Assembly (NCBI GenBank): GCA_900761995.1 | Contig: CAAFEY010000129.1 | Span: forward strand, 1-14,633 | From: an uncultured Collinsella sp. | Lineage (GTDB): Bacteria; Actinomycetota; Coriobacteriia; Coriobacteriales; Coriobacteriaceae | Reading direction: 5' to 3' | Length of the DNA stretch: 14,633 nucleotides | Shown here: positions 7,004-13,863 of the stretch, one piece after another | Layout of the letters: every line of letters begins with the position of its first letter | How positions within the stretch are numbered: the stretch's first letter is position 1 | Position numbers and translations under genes: made by a program | The notes under the pieces: model-generated | Database searches by the model: none | Told to the model about the DNA's origin: nothing | The model's input: the letters and a program-made list of their open reading frames with translations, nothing else

Positions 7004-7048
7004 TGTTGACCGTTTGGGATCGTGAAAGCTTCGTCCTGGCACGTCTTC

Positions 7049-7093
7049 AACAAACAAAAGGGACGGCCGAGAACGAGTCTCGGCCGTCCCTTT
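7049..7093 (-). terminator. Rho-independent terminator of the membrane-protein gene
   Basis: A 16-bp perfect stem (7057-7072 with 7078-7093) has a 5-nt loop. On the minus strand it ends in CCCTTTTGTTTG, a fair T-rich tail. It starts 33 bp past the stop of the gene at 7126. Confidence 0.88.
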
Positions 7094-7125
7094 GCGGTAT
7101 GCCCCAGCAAATACAGCTGTTTTAG

Positions 7126-8139
7126 CTACTCGGCCTGCCTACCCTTTTTGGTGTGCTTGGACGGAGCACTCAGAAAGCGGCCCGTCAAATAGTTCGCCGG
7201 GCCGGAAATATCAATCCCCAGCAGCACATGCCCCAGCCACAGAAACGCCGCGAGCACCAGCAATGGAATCACGCACGAGGTCACGATCATCACGATGACG
7301 CCTTCGATGAGATCGGTCGCCTGCTGCACAATCTCATCGGTCATCTGCTTGGCGCCGCTGGTCACCGACGTGACAAGACCCGAGGCGCCGTCGGCAAGCT
7401 GCTCAAGCACGTTCTTGGACTCTGTGGACTCGGCCTTTTTCTTGCTTGCCTTGGAGTTATCACTATCTTCCGCACCCGCAGCGTCGGCCGCCTTTTGCTC
7501 GGCCGCTTCGATGCTAACGCGATACGTTTCGTCGACCTTCTGCGACACCCAAACGCTTGCAGGCACCAACGCCATGCCGATCATGGCGACCACCAGCACG
7601 CGCGTCGCCACGCGACGAAGGACGGCGCTGGTGCTCCAGCGTCCGTGAATGCCGAGCGACGCCGCAAAGAGCACCAGCGCAAACGGGATCAAGATGCCCA
7701 AGCCAACCGACCACAAAATGGTCAACAGGTATTTCTCGAGGTACAGCACGGCAAGCACGATGCCCAAGTTGCCTGAAAGCTGCGCGAGCTGCTCGGCAAC
7801 TGGCGTTCCCGTATCACCCGGCAGCGCGGTAATACCCGCAGACAGCGCCACGCACGAGGTCGTGAGCGCCAGTACGTTACCTTTCTTTTGATCGATGACC
7901 TCGATGGTAGAGTCCCAGGTTTTGGTATCGGCGAAATGCGGACGGGCCACAAAGCCTGACAGCAACGCCAGCACCACAAGGGCAACGATGATACCGATCT
8001 GCAGCTTTTTGTTTGCGCACACGACATCGGACAGGCTGGGCTGTAGCTCGGTTACCGTCGTATGCTCAGTTATCTGGACAGGACGCCCATGGGCCATCTC
8101 ATGTGCGTCTCTCTTTTGAATCGATCCGTTGTCCGGCAT
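7126..8139 (-). CDS. Membrane protein of unknown function within the lac cluster
   Basis: I do not recognise this 337-residue protein. It has a short charged N-terminus without a signal peptide, hydrophobic segments at about 46-65, 88-106, 124-162 (long enough for two helices), 180-199 and 278-306, and a basic C-terminal tail (KHTKKGRQAE). Between the last two segments is a soluble stretch rich in Ala, Glu, Lys and Ser (about 205-275) that is likely helical. No PTS, transporter or enzyme signature is visible. The start at 8139 is supported by GAGGAGGT seven bases upstream. It appears to be its own transcription unit: a terminator separates it from lacF upstream, another follows it, and a TATACT -10-like hexamer lies at 8178-8183. 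Its place in the lac region may be positional only; a role in lactose use is not shown. Confidence 0.85.
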   Translation of the reverse strand: MPDNGSIQKRDAHEMAHGRPVQITEHTTVTELQPSLSDVVCANKKLQIGIIVALVVLALLSGFVARPHFADTKTWDSTIEVIDQKKGNVLALTTSCVALSAGITALPGDTGTPVAEQLAQLSGNLGIVLAVLYLEKYLLTILWSVGLGILIPFALVLFAASLGIHGRWSTSAVLRRVATRVLVVAMIGMALVPASVWVSQKVDETYRVSIEAAEQKAADAAGAEDSDNSKASKKKAESTESKNVLEQLADGASGLVTSVTSGAKQMTDEIVQQATDLIEGVIVMIVTSCVIPLLVLAAFLWLGHVLLGIDISGPANYLTGRFLSAPSKHTKKGRQAE

Positions 8140-8177
8140 TTGGATACCTCCTCATTCCGGCCTGTATTGCGGATGGA

Positions 8178-8183
8178 AGTATA
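8178..8183 (-). promoter_or_regulatory. Candidate -10 element (TATACT) of the membrane-protein gene
   Basis: TATACT lies about 40 bp before the start codon at 8139. No good -35 hexamer is found at normal spacing, so this is tentative. Confidence 0.3.
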
Positions 8184-8230
8184 CCCACCCATCGAAAAAC
8201 CGAACGGCAAGACGAACGGAGCGCACCAAG

Positions 8231-8247
8231 ACTGTCCCCAATGACTA
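8231..8247. repeat. Partial copy of the GGGGAC palindrome arm
   Basis: ACTGTCCCCAATGACTA shares GTCCCCAATGACTA with the right arm region of the palindrome at 3659-3715. Only one arm is present. It lies 10 bp from the inverted repeat at 8258-8324. Confidence 0.55.
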
Positions 8248-8257
8248 TCTCGGGATG

Positions 8258-8324
8258 AGTTGCGGTGGAATAGGGATTGTTTAGCGCCCGCCAGCCCCTA
8301 TTCAATCCCTATTTCACCGCAACT
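8258..8324. repeat. Inverted repeat, 22-bp arms, 23-nt loop
   Basis: AGTTGCGGTGGAATAGGGATTG (8258-8279) pairs with 8303-8324 at 21 of 22 positions. The loop repeats CCCTATT of the right arm. There is no T tract; the lacF terminator is a separate hairpin just downstream in plus coordinates. Confidence 0.88.
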
Positions 8325-8334
8325 TGGAGGAGAA

Positions 8335-8370
8335 CAGAAAAACCCTGCCGCGGATAGCGGCAGGGTTTTT
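8335..8370 (-). terminator. Rho-independent terminator of lacF
   Basis: AAAAACCCTGCCGC (8338-8351) and GCGGCAGGGTTTTT (8357-8370) form a perfect stem with a 5-nt loop. On the minus strand it ends in a run of five Ts, 27 bp after the lacF stop. Confidence 0.92.
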
Positions 8371-8397
8371 GGAAGGGGACGAGGTTGTGCGGACTCG

Positions 8398-8736
8398 TTA
8401 GGCGAGCTTGGCCTCGAGCTCAGCGATACGCTTGTAGGCATCGATGGTAAAGCGGGTCTGCTTCTCCAAGATCATAGTGGTCATGAGGGTATCCTGAGCG
8501 TGAGCCATGATGAAGGTCATCTCCATCTCGCCACCGCCGGCCTCCTGCGAAAGCAGCTTGGTCTGCGTGTCGTGAGCGCCGATAAGTGCATCGCTGGCAT
8601 CCTTGTGCAGTTGCTCGGCCTTCTCAAAATCACCCTCGCGAGCAGCATCGAGCGCTGCAAGCAGATCGGTCTGGGCGTCACCTGCGTATGCGACAATCTC
8701 GAATCCAACCATCGAGATTTCTTCTTTGGTTGCCAT
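8398..8736 (-). CDS. lacF: PTS lactose/cellobiose-type EIIA component
   Basis: Cytoplasmic phosphocarrier that takes phosphate from HPr and passes it to the EIIB domain of LacE. The 112-residue product has the all-helical PTS EIIA-Lac pattern: EIVAYAGDAQTDLLAALDAAREGDF (13-37), LIGAHDTQTKLL (51-62) and MAHAQDTLMTTM (77-88), with H79 the phosphorylated histidine and D82 the metal-binding aspartate. These fall one residue after the H78 and D81 that I recall in lactococcal LacF. AAAGGAA precedes the ATG. It is transcribed away from its partner lacE, with a LacI-family gene between them, and is followed by its own terminator, so EIIA is made from a separate transcript. Lac-type EIIA also serves cellobiose and chitobiose systems; the lactose assignment rests on LacE, LacG and LacABC nearby. 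Confidence 0.93.
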   Translation of the reverse strand: MATKEEISMVGFEIVAYAGDAQTDLLAALDAAREGDFEKAEQLHKDASDALIGAHDTQTKLLSQEAGGGEMEMTFIMAHAQDTLMTTMILEKQTRFTIDAYKRIAELEAKLA

Positions 8737-8819
8737 ATTGCGTTCCTTTCACATATGAACCAACGGAGAGCATCGCGTCCGGGCATACGCGCTGCGCTGT
8801 GTATGACAGAAACAATAAC

Positions 8820-8920
8820 ATTCAAACAAAAAAGAACAATGCAAACCGTTATTTCGAGCCGTGAACGGTCTTTTTTCGCCCGTGAACGGTTTCAAAACCA
8901 TTTCGAACAATATCAAACAT
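8820..8920. promoter_or_regulatory. lacF regulatory region with paired GTGAACGG motifs and CGAACA/CAAACA repeats
   Basis: Upstream of lacF, GTGAACGG occurs at 8861-8868 and 8882-8889, exactly 21 bp (two helical turns) apart; the first copy extends to GCCGTGAACGGT, identical to the galK-upstream motif on the opposite strand. A TCGAACAataTCAAACAT pair with 10-bp spacing at 8903-8920 mirrors TTGAACAcatTCGAACAT upstream of lacA, and TCAAACA/AGAACAA at 8822-8839 is spaced similarly. The arrangement suggests two kinds of regulator acting here. Confidence 0.5.
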
Positions 8921-8950
8921 GATTAGCGGAAACCCAAACAGGACCGCACC

Positions 8951-9955
8951 CTAACGCAAATCGCGTACCGTATCGCCCTCCACGAGCACGCCGGGGATCA
9001 GCATGTGTTCCACGCCAGACACAACGCCCTCGGCGCCGGCGATCTTGTCGACCGCCCACATGCCGACGCGCCTGTTGTCAAAGCGCACGGTGGCCAGGCG
9101 ACGATCGGGCACGATGTCGCCCAGACTGTCATCAACACCCACCACACTCACGTCCTCGGGCACGTGCTTTCCGCGCGACTCGAGTCCGCGAATACAGCCG
9201 TAGGCCATGGCGTCGTTGGAAGCATAAATGGCCGTACAGGTCGGATCGTCCGCCAGAGCCTGACCGGCAGCATACCCGCTCTGTGCCGTCCAATCGCCAC
9301 GAACGAGTCGCGGCGGCTCAATACCATGTGCGTGCAATGTCTCGCGCCAGCCTTCCTCGCGCTGCATGCCCGAAAGCGAGCGCTCGGGACACGAGATGAA
9401 ATGCACGGTCTTGTGCCCCTGCCTCAGCAAGTACTCGACAACCTGGCGCGAGCAATCGAACTGGTCGTTATCGACCGTTGAACAGAGCGGGTGCTCCAAC
9501 ATCGTAACGAGCACTGTCTGCATGCCGGGCAGTGGCTCGAAGGTGCCAAAGTCCGCCGGCATGCGATTCATGATCACGACCATGCCGTCTACCGGCAGCG
9601 CGCTCATACGCGACGATGCGCTCTCGAGGGTATACGGATGCCCATCTACTTTCGTGAGGGTAATGGCGTATCCGTGCTTATCGGCGGCGGCAGCAAAGCC
9701 CTCCATACGGTCGAGGTTGCCTGTACCGGTAATGTTGAACATGGCGACGCCGACGGTCTTAAACTTGCCACGGCGCAGTGATCGACCGGCAAAATTGGGG
9801 CGATACCCCAGCTCGCGCATGGCGGCACGCACGCGCTCCTTGGTCTCGGGGCGCACGCTGGGTGAATCGTGCACCGTACGCGAGACTGTCTGCTCCGAGA
9901 CGCCCGCGAGACGCGCCACGTCCTTAACGGATACCGATTTTTTAACAGCGGCCAT
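8951..9955 (-). CDS. LacI-family transcriptional regulator, likely repressor of lacEG
   Basis: A complete 334-residue LacI-type regulator. The helix-turn-helix is VSVKDVARLAGVSEQTVSR (8-26), the hinge is RPNFAGRSLRRG (52-63), and the rest is a periplasmic-binding-like ligand domain with VDGMVVIMNRMP, EDVSVVGVDDS and a C-terminal IPGVLVEGDTVRDLR. I use the ATG at 9955, which has GGAAAG nine bases upstream; an in-frame ATG at 9994 with AGGA upstream is a real alternative and would add 13 residues. It diverges from lacE, and the 357-bp gap contains two LacI-type sites, one overlapping the candidate lacE promoter. Repression of lacEG relieved by a lactose-derived sugar phosphate is the inference. 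It is a clear paralogue of the partial regulators at both window ends. Confidence 0.93.
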   Translation of the reverse strand: MAAVKKSVSVKDVARLAGVSEQTVSRTVHDSPSVRPETKERVRAAMRELGYRPNFAGRSLRRGKFKTVGVAMFNITGTGNLDRMEGFAAAADKHGYAITLTKVDGHPYTLESASSRMSALPVDGMVVIMNRMPADFGTFEPLPGMQTVLVTMLEHPLCSTVDNDQFDCSRQVVEYLLRQGHKTVHFISCPERSLSGMQREEGWRETLHAHGIEPPRLVRGDWTAQSGYAAGQALADDPTCTAIYASNDAMAYGCIRGLESRGKHVPEDVSVVGVDDSLGDIVPDRRLATVRFDNRRVGMWAVDKIAGAEGVVSGVEHMLIPGVLVEGDTVRDLR

Positions 9956-10115
9956 TGGTCGATCTTTCCGTGTCAACGATGCCATTGACGGCATCCTGCG
10001 CAGTCATATTAAACGCCTTCAAGTATATCTAACGCCGCCTCTGCAATACGCTCACCACCCAAAACCTACCGTTCACCGACATTTTTGCTTCCCCGAACGG
10101 CTTTTGTCGCCCAAA

Positions 10116-10129
10116 TGTTAACGTTGCCA
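10116..10129 (+). promoter_or_regulatory. LacI-type operator upstream of lacE (TGTTAACGTTGCCA)
   Basis: It shares the TGTTAACGT core with the three galK operators and fits TGnnAnCGnnnnCA. Its centre is 120 bp from the second lacE site. Confidence 0.55.
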
Positions 10130-10231
10130 TTGTGCAAACACAGAGCCACCGGGCGGCTCAAACGTTTACGCGCAAGGAATCGACGGTTCGCAGGCACAGG
10201 AACCACCGGTTCGCGTCTTTTTTTGTGTCGC

Positions 10232-10253
10232 AAAATGTCAACGTCAACATTTT
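10232..10253. promoter_or_regulatory. LacI-type operator at the lacE promoter (AAAATGT...ACATTTT)
   Basis: A 22-bp palindrome with central ACGT, mismatched at only two symmetric pairs; its core TGTCAACGTCAACA fits the LacI family. It touches the candidate -35 hexamer, consistent with repression. Confidence 0.7.
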
Positions 10254-10279
10254 GGCAATCAAACGTCAAAAGCTACCAT
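10252..10279 (+). promoter_or_regulatory. Candidate lacE promoter (TTGGCA, 16 nt, TACCAT)
   Basis: TTGGCA at 10252-10257 and TACCAT at 10274-10279 are 16 nt apart, giving a leader of about 25-30 nt before the lacE start. The -35 overlaps the right end of the operator at 10232-10253. Confidence 0.4.
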
Positions 10280-10312
10280 CGTTGCCAACCCACCGACTCT
10301 TAGGAGCTTTGC

Positions 10313-12088
10313 ATGGAGCAACTCATCGCCACCATCGAAAAGGGCCAGCCCTTTTTCAACGCGATCGCCCGCAACAAGTACCTCAAGGCGATCCGCGACG
10401 GTTTTATCTCCGTCATCCCCATCATCATCTTCTCGTCCATCTTCTGCTTGGTAGCCTCGGTCCCCAACATCTGGGGTTTCTACTGGCCCGATGACATCAA
10501 CAACGCCCTGTGGAAGTGCTACAACTACTCCATGGGCATCCTGGCCATCGCCTGCGCCGCCACCACGGCCAAGCACTTCGCCGACGCCCAGAACCGCGAT
10601 CTGCCCAAGAACAACCAGATCAACTTTATCTCGTGCATGTGCGCGGCCATCATCGGCTTCTTGCTCCTTTCGAGCGACACCATCGCCACGGACGCCGCCA
10701 GCGGCTTCAACACCACCTACCTTGGTTCCAAGGGCCTGCTGACTGCCTTCATCGCTGCGTTTGTGACCGGCATCATCTACAAGTTCTTTATCAAGCGCAA
10801 CATCACCGTCAAGATGCCCGAGCAGGTTCCGCCCAACATCTCGCAGACCTTTAAGGACATCATCCCCTTCTCCGTCTGCATCACCGTCTTTTGGGTCTTT
10901 GACATCGTCTTCCGCGCTGCCTTTGGCTTCTGCTTTGCCCAGGGCGTCATCCAGGTGTTCCAGCCCCTGTTCACCGCTGCCGACGGCTACATCGGCCTTG
11001 CTGTGATCTACGGCGCCATGAGCCTGTTCTGGTTCGTGGGCGTCCACGGCCCCTCGATCGTCGAGCCCGCCATCGCCGCCGCCCTCGTTGCCAACATGAC
11101 CGACAACCTGGCTGCGTTCCAGGCCGGCCAGCACGCTTCCGCTGTCCTGACCCAGGGTGCCCAGTACTTCGTCGTCTGCATGGGCGGCACCGGTGCCACG
11201 CTCGTCCTGGTCTTTATGTTCTGCTTCCTGGCCAAGTCCCAGGAGATGCGCGCCGTCGGTAAGGCCGCCATCGTTCCCGTCTGCTTCGCTGTCAACGAGC
11301 CGCTGCTGTTCGCCGCGCCCATCGTGCTCAACCCCGTCTTCTTTGTCCCGTTTGTCTTTGCCCCGATCGCCAACATCTGGATCCTCAAGATCTTTATCGA
11401 CTTCTTGGGCATGAACGGCTTTATGTATACCCTGCCCTGGACCGTCCCCGGCCCCATCGGCACCATCATGGGCCTGGGCTTCCAGCCGCTCGCCTTTGTG
11501 ATGCTCGCCCTTATCCTGGTCGTCGACTTTGCCCTGTACTACCCGTTCTTCCGTGCCTATGACGCCCAGAAGTGCACCGAGGAGGCCGAGATCTCCCAGG
11601 AGGAGCTCGCCGCCAAGAACGCCGAGAAGGCCGCCAAGCTCAACGACGCCTTCCAGGGCAAGGCCGACGCCAAGAGCGTTGCCGCCGGCGCCGCTGCCGA
11701 GGCCGTGAAGTCCGATGCCCCCGCCGTTCCCGCAGCACCCGCTGCCGAGGCAACGACCGCCAGCGACCTCAACGGCAAGCGCGTGCTCGTGCTCTGCCAG
11801 GGCGGCGGAACCTCGGGCTTGCTCGCCAACGCGCTGGCCAAGGCCGCCAAGGAGCGCGGTATTAACCTCGAGACCGCTGCCGAGGCCTATGGCAACCACG
11901 TGGACATGCTCCCCGACTTTGACCTGGTCGTCCTGGCCCCGCAAGCCGCCAGCTACCTGGCCGACCTGCAGAAAGACTGCGAGCGCGTGGGCAACAAGTG
12001 CGTTGCCTGCCGTGGCAAGCAGTACATCGAGCTCTCCCAGAACGGCGACAAGTCTCTCGCCTTCGTAAGCGAGCAACTCTCGAAGTAA
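10313..12088 (+). CDS. lacE: PTS lactose-specific EIICB permease
   Basis: Membrane permease that imports lactose and phosphorylates it on entry. The 591-residue product begins with a multi-helix EIIC domain (about 1-415) carrying FWFVGVHGPSIVEPA (239-253, with H245 and E251) and CFAVNEPLLFAAPIVLNP (324-341), both typical of the lactose/cellobiose EIIC family. A charged, Ala-rich linker follows (about 420-487) and then an EIIB domain starting GKRVLVLCQGGGTSGLLANAL with the phosphocysteine C495. The EIIC-EIIB fusion is the normal LacE architecture; the Pro/Ala-rich linker is on the long side. AGGAG lies seven bases before the ATG. EIIA (lacF) is encoded on the other strand, while lacG follows on this strand after a hairpin. 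Chitobiose or cellobiose specificity cannot be excluded from sequence alone, but LacG and LacAB favour lactose. Confidence 0.94.
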   Translation: MEQLIATIEKGQPFFNAIARNKYLKAIRDGFISVIPIIIFSSIFCLVASVPNIWGFYWPDDINNALWKCYNYSMGILAIACAATTAKHFADAQNRDLPKNNQINFISCMCAAIIGFLLLSSDTIATDAASGFNTTYLGSKGLLTAFIAAFVTGIIYKFFIKRNITVKMPEQVPPNISQTFKDIIPFSVCITVFWVFDIVFRAAFGFCFAQGVIQVFQPLFTAADGYIGLAVIYGAMSLFWFVGVHGPSIVEPAIAAALVANMTDNLAAFQAGQHASAVLTQGAQYFVVCMGGTGATLVLVFMFCFLAKSQEMRAVGKAAIVPVCFAVNEPLLFAAPIVLNPVFFVPFVFAPIANIWILKIFIDFLGMNGFMYTLPWTVPGPIGTIMGLGFQPLAFVMLALILVVDFALYYPFFRAYDAQKCTEEAEISQEELAAKNAEKAAKLNDAFQGKADAKSVAAGAAAEAVKSDAPAVPAAPAAEATTASDLNGKRVLVLCQGGGTSGLLANALAKAAKERGINLETAAEAYGNHVDMLPDFDLVVLAPQAASYLADLQKDCERVGNKCVACRGKQYIELSQNGDKSLAFVSEQLSK

Positions 12089-12097
12089 GTAACGCTC

Positions 12098-12137
12098 AGG
12101 GCCAGCCGACCATCCAAGACCGGCTGGCCCTTCGATT
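12098..12137 (+). terminator. Hairpin between lacE and lacG
   Basis: AGGGCCAGCCG (12098-12108) pairs perfectly with CGGCTGGCCCT (12121-12131) across a 12-nt loop, then TTCGATTT. The tail is weak for a terminator. Since no promoter is evident in the 17 bases left before lacG, it may act as a partial terminator or a processing and stability element that lowers lacG relative to lacE. Confidence 0.65.
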
Positions 12138-12154
12138 TAGACGATTGGATCATC

Positions 12155-13594
12155 ATGTCCGTTAACCCTGCTAGCGTCACCAACCCGCCTGCGCAGTTTC
12201 CCGAGGACTTTGTCTTTGGCGGCGCCACCGCTGCCTACCAGGTAGAGGGCGAGACCCGCACTCACGGTAAGGGCAAGGTTGCCTGGGACGACTTCCTGGA
12301 GGCCCAGGGGCGCTTTTCCCCCGATCCCGCTTCGGACTTCTACAACCAGTACCCCGTCGACCTGGAACTGTGCGAGGAGTTTGGCATCAACGGCATCCGC
12401 CTCTCCATCGCCTGGAGCCGCATCTTCCCCAACGGCACCGGCGAGATCAACCCCGAGGGCGTCCAGTTCTACCACGACCTCTTCGCCGAATGCCATAAGC
12501 ACCATGTTGAGCCGTTCGTCACGCTGCATCACTTTGACACGCCGCTGCCCCTCTTTGAGAAGGGCGACTTCCTCAACCGCGAGACCATCGACGCTTTTGT
12601 GGACTTTGCCACCTTCTGCTTTAAGGAGTACGCCGACCAGGTGACCTATTGGTTCACCTTTAACGAGATCTGGGCGGACGCCTCCAACACCTACATCGAG
12701 GGCACCTTCCCCGGCGGCGTCAAGGCGCATCTGGCCGAGGCCTTCCAGTGCGAGCACAACATGATGCTCGCCCACGCCAAGGCCGTACTGGCCTTCCACA
12801 ACGGCGGTTTTAAGGGCAAAATCGGCGTCATCCAGTCGCTGGAGTTCAAGTATCCGCTCAACGAGAACGACCCCGCCGACATCAAGGCCGCCAACAACGA
12901 GCACGTGCTGCAGAACCAGTTCTTGCTCGACGCCACCTTCCGCGGCGACTACGCGCCCGACACCCTCGAGTGCGCCAACCGCCTGGCGGCCATCTCGGGC
13001 GGCACCATCGAGATCCCGGACGAGGATCTGAAAATCATGCGCGAGGCAGCGCTCTACAACGACTACCTGGGCGTTAACAACTACCAGTGCCGCTTTTTGA
13101 AGGCTTACGACGGCGAGAACGACCTGCATCACAACGGTACGGGCGAGAAAGGCACCGGCCGCTGGCGCGTTAAGGGTATTGGCGAGCATGTGAACAAGCC
13201 TGGCATCCCCACCACCGACTGGGACTGGATCATCTATCCCGAGGGTCTGTTCGATCTGCTCGTCTACATTAAGCAGCGCTACCCCAACTATAAGCAGATC
13301 TTCATTACAGAAAACGGCATGGGCTACAAGGACCCCTACAAGGACGGTTTTGTGGACGACCAGCCGCGCATCGACTACATCGAGCAGCACCTGCGCTGGT
13401 TGCTCAAGGCCATGGAGGTGGGCGTCAACGTAGGCGGCTACTTCCTGTGGAGCCTGCAGGACCAGTTCTCCTGGACCAACGGATACAACAAGCGCTATGG
13501 CTTCTTCTACGTTGACTTTGAAACCCAGAAGCGCACGCCCAAGGCAAGCGCCTACTGGTACAAGCACGTAGCGCAGACCCGTCGTCTGGACTAG
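12155..13594 (+). CDS. lacG: 6-phospho-beta-galactosidase (GH1)
   Basis: Hydrolyses lactose 6-phosphate to glucose and galactose 6-phosphate in the cytoplasm. The 479-residue product is a complete glycoside hydrolase family 1 barrel: N-terminal FGGATAAYQVEG (21-32), acid/base E171 in TFNEIW and nucleophile E386 in FITENG. The phosphate-binding set S439, W440, K446 and Y448 in FSWTNGYNKRYG keeps a constant +11 offset from the catalytic and phosphate residues I recall for lactococcal LacG (E160, E375, S428, W429, K435, Y437). The W440 and the overall match favour 6-phospho-beta-galactosidase over 6-phospho-beta-glucosidase. The ribosome-binding site is weak (GGAT close to the ATG), and a GC-rich hairpin ends 23 bases upstream, so translation may be modest. 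The gene probably depends on the lacE promoter. Confidence 0.95.
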   Translation: MSVNPASVTNPPAQFPEDFVFGGATAAYQVEGETRTHGKGKVAWDDFLEAQGRFSPDPASDFYNQYPVDLELCEEFGINGIRLSIAWSRIFPNGTGEINPEGVQFYHDLFAECHKHHVEPFVTLHHFDTPLPLFEKGDFLNRETIDAFVDFATFCFKEYADQVTYWFTFNEIWADASNTYIEGTFPGGVKAHLAEAFQCEHNMMLAHAKAVLAFHNGGFKGKIGVIQSLEFKYPLNENDPADIKAANNEHVLQNQFLLDATFRGDYAPDTLECANRLAAISGGTIEIPDEDLKIMREAALYNDYLGVNNYQCRFLKAYDGENDLHHNGTGEKGTGRWRVKGIGEHVNKPGIPTTDWDWIIYPEGLFDLLVYIKQRYPNYKQIFITENGMGYKDPYKDGFVDDQPRIDYIEQHLRWLLKAMEVGVNVGGYFLWSLQDQFSWTNGYNKRYGFFYVDFETQKRTPKASAYWYKHVAQTRRLD

Positions 13595-13639
13595 CGGCTT
13601 GCGGGGTTACCCGCCCACATAACCTGTCCCCATTTCTCA

Positions 13640-13683
13640 GCCGGGGGCGGCACGTCACACGGCGCGCCGCCCCCGGCCTTTTT
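13640..13683 (+). terminator. Rho-independent terminator of lacEG
   Basis: GCCGGGGGCGGC (13640-13651) pairs perfectly with GCCGCCCCCGGC (13666-13677), followed by CTTTTT. It lies 45 bp after the lacG stop. Confidence 0.93.
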
Positions 13684-13700
13684 GCGCGGGTCGGAAGCCG

Positions 13701-13762
13701 TTTGTCTCGATCTGTAACATCTAGCTGGTTATTTCACCTTAACTGTTACAGATCGAGACAAA
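13701..13762. repeat. Tandem hairpin array, unit 1
   Basis: TTTGTCTCGATCTGTAACA (13701-13719) has a perfect 19-bp complement at 13744-13762, with a 24-nt loop beginning TCTAGCTG. No T tract follows on either strand. Confidence 0.92.
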
Positions 13763-13780
13763 TGGAATAAGCGGGACCGA

Positions 13781-13843
13781 ATTGTCTAAATCTGTAACAC
13801 TAAAACCGGTTTTGGACGTCTAATTGTTACAGATTGAGATAAA
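13781..13843. repeat. Tandem hairpin array, unit 2
   Basis: The arms 13781-13799 and 13825-13843 pair over the conserved ATCTGTAACA core and imperfectly outside it. The 25-nt loop carries its own AAACCGGTTT palindrome. The centre lies about 80 bp from that of unit 1. Confidence 0.9.
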
Positions 13844-13863
13844 CGCACAGGGCAATCCTCTCA

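Larger units (their letters stand above)
9956..10312. promoter_or_regulatory. Divergent regulatory region between the LacI gene and lacE
   Basis: No gene is seen in these 357 bases. They contain LacI-type sites at 10116-10129 and 10232-10253, an AAACGTTT palindrome at 10160-10167 that may be a third weaker site, four CCGTTC/GAACGG-like motifs (10069-10078, 10093-10101, 10183-10191, 10205-10215), and a candidate lacE promoter at 10252-10279. Confidence 0.7.

Noticed and set aside
10259..12076. 605-codon open frame on the minus strand antisense to lacE
   Set aside because: It mirrors lacE almost exactly, its composition (long Gly, Asp, Val runs) is what GC-biased codons give on the opposite strand, and lacE has complete family motifs. 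Codon-bias shadow.
12137..13567. 476-codon open frame antisense to lacG
   Set aside because: Same reasoning: shadow of a well-supported GH1 gene; no recognisable domain.
13701..13762. Hairpin unit 1 as terminator of lacG or of the right LacI gene
   Set aside because: No T tract follows the stem on either strand, and lacG already has a strong terminator at 13640-13683.
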